Of a stretch of 8,704 nt of DNA, positions 5,601 to 8,704 are shown piece after piece; within the stretch, counting starts at the first letter, position 1; every line of letters starts with the position of its first letter. The DNA is from Acidimicrobiia bacterium. Lineage in GTDB: Bacteria; Actinomycetota; Acidimicrobiia; Spongiisociales; SHLN01. The notes below the pieces were generated by a model that searched no databases, was not told the DNA's origin, and worked only from the letters and a program-made list of their open reading frames with translations. The stretch lies in NCBI GenBank assembly GCA_030623545.1, contig JAUXLW010000043.1:1-8704 (forward strand). The letters run 5' to 3'. A program made the position numbers and the translations under genes.

Positions 5601-8234
5601 GTGCCCAAGCTCGTCCTGCTCGACGGCCATAGCCTCGCCTACCGGGCGTTCTACGCGTTGCCGAGTGACCTGGCCACCTCCCATGGGCAGGTGACCAACG
5701 CCGTTTACGGGTTCACTTCCATGCTCATCCGCCTGCTGGCAGATGAGCAGCCCGATGCCGTTGCCGTCGCCTGGGATGTCAAGGGCGGGACGTTCCGCAA
5801 CGAACGGTATCCCGAGTACAAGGCACAAAGGGATGCCCCGCCGGATATTTTCCGGTCCCAGCTCCCGCTCATCGAAAAGGTGGCCACTGTTCTCAAGCTT
5901 CATCAATTCGGGGTGCCCGGCTATGAAGCCGACGACGTGATCGCCACCATCGCCGAGCGCGCCAAGCAGGCGGGAATGGACGTTCTGGTGGTGACCGGCG
6001 ACCGCGACGCTTTTCAGCTCATAGACGGGCCGGTCAAGGTGATGTACACCCGCCGGGGCATCACCGACACGGTGATCGCCGACGCCGCCTACGTACTCGA
6101 GCGCTACGGAGTCACACCAGAGCAATACCCGCAATATGCGGCGATGCGGGGAGACAATTCAGACAACCTTCCCGGGGTCCCCGGAGTGGGGGAGAAAACC
6201 GCAGCCAGGCTGATCAACCAGTACGGGTCGCTGGAGGGGGTCTTCGAGCATCTCGATGAGATGTCGCCCAAGCTCGGAGAAAACCTGGCTACGGCCCGTG
6301 AACAGGTTTTCCTCAACCACGAGTTGATGCAGCTCGTGCGCGACGTCGACGTCGAAGCCGATCCGTCCGAGTGGGAGCTGGAGGAGTGGGACCCGGCCGA
6401 GGTACGAGAGGTGTTCGAGGAACTGGAGTTCCATTCGCTGTGGGATCGACTGCTCGAGCTTGGCGGCGGCGCCGCCCCCGTTCGCGGGCAGATGCTCGAG
6501 GTAGACGTGAAGACCGAATTGGATCCCAAGATTCTCGGAGGACTGTCGGGGCCGCTGGCGATCGAGCCGGTTTGGGATGGAGCCGATCTGGCCGGGGTCA
6601 TGCTGAGCGTCGATCCAGGGTCCGAGGTGACGTTCGTTCCTGCGGAGGGTCTCGAACACCTCCAGGGACCGCTCGAGGACGCCGTGGTCGCGAAACACAT
6701 GCACGACGCCAAGCCACTGGTTCACGCACTGCTCGACTACGACATCGACTTAGCGGGCTTGCAATTCGATTCGGCACTAGCGGCCTACGTTGTGAACCCC
6801 TCACAGCGCGACTATTCCCTCGAGAACCTCGCGGGCCGGGTGCTCAACCTCGAGCTCGAGCCGGGGCCCGAGCAGGAATCCGCTACCGGCGGCCAGGTCG
6901 CTCTCGATTTCGAAGGCCAGGCTGGTCCGGACCTGGAATCTGTTGGACGCCGGGCGCAGGCCATCGGACTGCTGGTCGAACCGCTCAGAGAGCAGTTGGA
7001 GGTCCGCGGGGCGACAGAGTTGTTCGTTGACATCGAGCTCCCGCTGGTACGGGTGCTGGCGCGTTTGGAGCAAGCTGGAATTCAGGTGGATTCGGATTAT
7101 TTGGAGGAGCTGGGTGAGAGCCTGCGTGATCGCCTGGCAACGCTCGAAAGCAAGATCCATGACCTGGCCGGTGAGCCCTTCAACGTCAACTCTGCCACCC
7201 AGTTGCGCGTTGTCCTCTTCGAGCACCTCGAGTTGCCGGTGCTCAAGAAAACCCCCAAAGGCCAGCCGTCGACAGATGCTGGGGTCCTGGAAAAGCTGGC
7301 CGAGGAGCACCCGATCGTCGAGTTACTTCTCGAGTATCGGCAGCTGGAGAAACTGCGTTCTACATATGTCGACGGCCTGCTGCCGCTTATCGCTGATGAC
7401 GGCCGGCTTCACGCCTCCTTCAATCAGATGGCGGCATCCACGGGGCGTTTGTCTTCTGAACGGCCCAATCTGCAGAACATCCCTGTCAGGTCTGAAGAGG
7501 GCCGGACGATCCGCCGGGCTTTCGTAGCTCGCAAGGGCGCCAGGTTCGTGGTGGCCGATTATTCGCAGATCGAGCTGCGCATATTGGCCCACCTCACCGG
7601 GGACGCCGGCTTGATCGAAGCCTTTCGCCAGGGGGTTGATATCCACGCCGCCACTGCCGCCCGCGTTTCCGGGATCAAACCAGAGGAAGTTACCGCCGAT
7701 ATGAGACGCCGGGCCAAGATGATCAATTTTGGCCTTTTGTATGGCATGGAGGCTTACGGGCTGGCGCAACGTCTCGAGATTGACCTGGAGGAGGCCCAGA
7801 GCCAGATCGATGCCTATTTCGGGCAGTTCCCCGGCGTGAAGGCCTTCATGGAGGGGATCGTCAAGCAAGCCCATGACGACGGGTATACGACAACGATCTT
7901 CGGGAGACGCAGATACCTCCCTGAGCTGGCCGCATCCAACTTCCGAACCAGACAGATGGGGGAGCGGATGGCCCTCAACGCCCCGATTCAGGGTTCGGCA
8001 GCAGACATCATCAAAAAGGCGATGATTGCGGTTGACGCCGCCATCGAGGCCCAGGGCCTGGAGTCCGTTCTGGTGCTGCAGGTCCACGACGAGCTGGTTC
8101 TGGAGTGTCCACAGGGGGAAATCGAGGTGGCATCCGCGCTGACAAAGGACCTGATGGAGGGGGTGGCCGAGCTGGTGGTGCCGCTGACGGTCGATATGGC
8201 AGTCGGCGCCAGTCTGGCCGACGTCAAGGCCTGA
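5601..8234 (+). CDS. polA: DNA polymerase I (5' nuclease + polymerase, degenerate proofreading domain)
   Basis: An 877-residue cytoplasmic DNA polymerase I, used in Okazaki fragment maturation and excision repair. The 5' nuclease (about 1-290) has D8 in LLDGHS, E109/D111/D112 in YEADD, D134/D136 in TGDRD, and RGDNSDNLPGVPG (from R183) leading into the helix-hairpin-helix. The 3'-5' exonuclease region (about 305-480) is eroded: the DxE pair of motif I aligns with E322 and V324, and the Tyr and Asp of motif III with R451 and I455, though D369 matches the motif II Asp. The polymerase (about 490-877) has motif A D653 (VADYSQIELR), motif B K706 and F710 (RRRAKMINFGLLYG), and motif C D830-E831 (VHDEL). 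Phe at 710 is the position of Taq F667. GTG 5601 is the only sensible start: an in-frame TAA lies at 5589-5591. Length is normal for Actinobacteria, and rpsA follows as in that phylum. Confidence 0.98.
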   Translation: MPKLVLLDGHSLAYRAFYALPSDLATSHGQVTNAVYGFTSMLIRLLADEQPDAVAVAWDVKGGTFRNERYPEYKAQRDAPPDIFRSQLPLIEKVATVLKLHQFGVPGYEADDVIATIAERAKQAGMDVLVVTGDRDAFQLIDGPVKVMYTRRGITDTVIADAAYVLERYGVTPEQYPQYAAMRGDNSDNLPGVPGVGEKTAARLINQYGSLEGVFEHLDEMSPKLGENLATAREQVFLNHELMQLVRDVDVEADPSEWELEEWDPAEVREVFEELEFHSLWDRLLELGGGAAPVRGQMLEVDVKTELDPKILGGLSGPLAIEPVWDGADLAGVMLSVDPGSEVTFVPAEGLEHLQGPLEDAVVAKHMHDAKPLVHALLDYDIDLAGLQFDSALAAYVVNPSQRDYSLENLAGRVLNLELEPGPEQESATGGQVALDFEGQAGPDLESVGRRAQAIGLLVEPLREQLEVRGATELFVDIELPLVRVLARLEQAGIQVDSDYLEELGESLRDRLATLESKIHDLAGEPFNVNSATQLRVVLFEHLELPVLKKTPKGQPSTDAGVLEKLAEEHPIVELLLEYRQLEKLRSTYVDGLLPLIADDGRLHASFNQMAASTGRLSSERPNLQNIPVRSEEGRTIRRAFVARKGARFVVADYSQIELRILAHLTGDAGLIEAFRQGVDIHAATAARVSGIKPEEVTADMRRRAKMINFGLLYGMEAYGLAQRLEIDLEEAQSQIDAYFGQFPGVKAFMEGIVKQAHDDGYTTTIFGRRRYLPELAASNFRTRQMGERMALNAPIQGSAADIIKKAMIAVDAAIEAQGLESVLVLQVHDELVLECPQGEIEVASALTKDLMEGVAELVVPLTVDMAVGASLADVKA

Positions 8235-8247
8235 GCCTCATTGAGGC
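8235..8247 (+). repeat. Short dyad GCCTCA-T-TGAGGC just after the polA stop
   Basis: Six-base arms begin at the first base after the polA TGA. As RNA it gives a GCCTC/GAGGC stem with an ATT loop. No T-run follows, so termination is doubtful; it could be a weak 3' end structure or chance. It also lies just upstream of the candidate rpsA promoter. Confidence 0.3.
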
Positions 8248-8256
8248 CAAACCGTG

Positions 8257-8265
8257 TGCTACCCT
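8257..8265 (+). promoter_or_regulatory. Candidate extended -10 promoter for rpsA
   Basis: TGCTACCCT matches the extended -10 form TGnTANNNT. It sits 45 bases before the rpsA TTG and would start transcription near 8272, giving a leader of about 40 bases. A TTGAGG at 8241-8246 is only 13 bases upstream of TACCCT, too close for a standard -35, so the extended -10 would have to carry recognition. A separate promoter for rpsA is expected, because ribosomal protein S1 is needed in far larger amounts than polymerase I. Confidence 0.4.
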
Positions 8266-8300
8266 GTGGCCGCTTCACATTCGTGGAGTGATTTCCTACC

Positions 8301-8305
8301 AGGAG
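8301..8305 (+). promoter_or_regulatory. Shine-Dalgarno AGGAG for rpsA
   Basis: AGGAG ends 5 bases before TTG 8311. This spacing decides the start in favour of TTG, since no ATG or GTG in this frame is placed as well. Confidence 0.7.
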
Positions 8306-8310
8306 AACCC

Positions 8311-8704
8311 TTGTCTGATGAGAAAACCGAGGTGGTAGCGGTCGAAGAGACCGCCGGCGACGCTCCGGCTGCCGCCGAAGCTGCGCCTACCACCCCTGAG
8401 ACCCCCGAGAACGCCGCCGAAGCTGCTCCGGAGGCGGCCGAAGATACCCCTGAGACTCCCGAAAACGCCGCCGAAGCTGCTCCGGAGGCGGCCGAAGCTA
8501 CCCCGGAGGCGGCCGCAACCGCTGTCGAGGCTCAGGCAACTACCACGGTAGAGGACGACGAGACCCCGAAGAAAGCTCCCCGTCCCGAGCTTCACGTCGT
8601 GAAGATGAACCTCAATCTCGAGGACCTTCCCGATGATTTGTCGGCCGACGATTTTGAGAGCGCTCTCGAGCGGACGGTGATGGAATTCCGGGAAGGGTCC
8701 CTGG
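8311..8704 (+). CDS. rpsA: 30S ribosomal protein S1, N-terminal part (runs off the window)
   Basis: The first 131 codons of ribosomal protein S1, which binds mRNA on the 30S subunit through repeated S1 domains. The visible C-terminal part, LSADDFESALERTVMEFREGSL, corresponds to the segment just before the first S1 domain in actinobacterial S1 (in M. tuberculosis, roughly EDFLAAIDKTIKYFNDGDIVEG). No complete S1 domain is inside the window. The start is TTG 8311 (MSDEKTEVVAVEE) with AGGAG five bases upstream. Before the conserved part lies an Ala/Pro/Glu-rich acidic extension of about 75 residues, partly made of a repeated 18-residue unit (29-46 and 47-64); short or absent extensions are more usual. 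The position directly after polA supports the call. The extension is probably disordered and acidic; what it does is unknown. Confidence 0.88.
   Translation, partial: MSDEKTEVVAVEETAGDAPAAAEAAPTTPETPENAAEAAPEAAEDTPETPENAAEAAPEAAEATPEAAATAVEAQATTTVEDDETPKKAPRPELHVVKMNLNLEDLPDDLSADDFESALERTVMEFREGSL
8395..8502 (+). repeat. 54-bp tandem repeat, two copies, in the rpsA N-terminal extension
   Basis: Units 8395-8448 and 8449-8502 match at 51 of 54 positions by eye and encode 18-residue units beginning PETPENAAEAAPEAAE. Two of the three differences are silent; the third turns Asp46 into Ala64. A partial third start (PEAAA) follows at 8503. The frame is kept, as expected for in-frame expansion of a disordered segment. 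Confidence 0.9.

Noticed and set aside
6104..6725. Overlapping minus-strand open frames opposite polA
   Set aside because: Ser/Pro/Arg-rich shadows of polA codons without start context or domain features.
8105..8338. Plus-strand frame of 77 codons across the polA end and the rpsA start
   Set aside because: It overlaps polA in another frame and runs through the candidate promoter and ribosome site of rpsA; nothing supports translation.
8296..8595. Minus-strand glycine/arginine/serine-rich frame with repeats opposite rpsA
   Set aside because: The repeats are the reverse complement of the rpsA 54-bp tandem repeat; the plus strand has the real Shine-Dalgarno, start and conserved S1 sequence.

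Overview
The window is GC-rich DNA that looks like an actinobacterial chromosome. Every complete gene ends in TGA, and two of the starts are GTG (polA) and TTG (rpsA). The housekeeping end carries polA followed directly by rpsA on the same strand, a gene order I know from Actinobacteria such as Mycobacterium. The exact class cannot be fixed from this window; Acidimicrobiia-like is my guess. All genes lie on the + strand, and no gap without a gene exceeds about 115 bases.

Region 1 (1-5520) is the distal part of a Tad/Flp-type pilus or surface-assembly locus. It holds three TadE-like/TadG-like gene pairs, and in each pair the two genes overlap by ATGA. The first pair is represented by only the last 15 codons of the upstream gene plus a complete TadG-like protein with a cysteine-rich ectodomain and no VWA domain (45-1541). 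The second pair (1656-3541) and third pair (3650-5520) are clearly paralogous. Each has a small TadE-like pseudopilin followed by a TadG-like protein with one N-terminal membrane anchor and a C-terminal von Willebrand factor A (VWA) domain with intact MIDAS residues. Each VWA protein also has two EF-hand-like acidic loops. The likely picture is a tandem duplication that produced two anchored, metal-dependent adhesin or pilus-tip/minor-pilin modules, with a third diverged module upstream. The gaps before the two complete TadE-like genes hold short dyads that may be regulatory.

Region 2 (5521-8704) is housekeeping. It contains DNA polymerase I (877 aa, intact 5' nuclease and polymerase, eroded proofreading site), then a short gap with a candidate extended -10 promoter and a clear Shine-Dalgarno, then the 5' part of rpsA (ribosomal protein S1). 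rpsA starts at TTG 8311, has an Ala/Pro/Glu-rich N-terminal extension built on a 54-bp tandem repeat, and runs off the window.

No RNA gene, CRISPR array, transposase or phage gene was seen. The most noteworthy item is the duplicated TadE/VWA-TadG cassette. It is a variation on a known family rather than a demonstrably new system.
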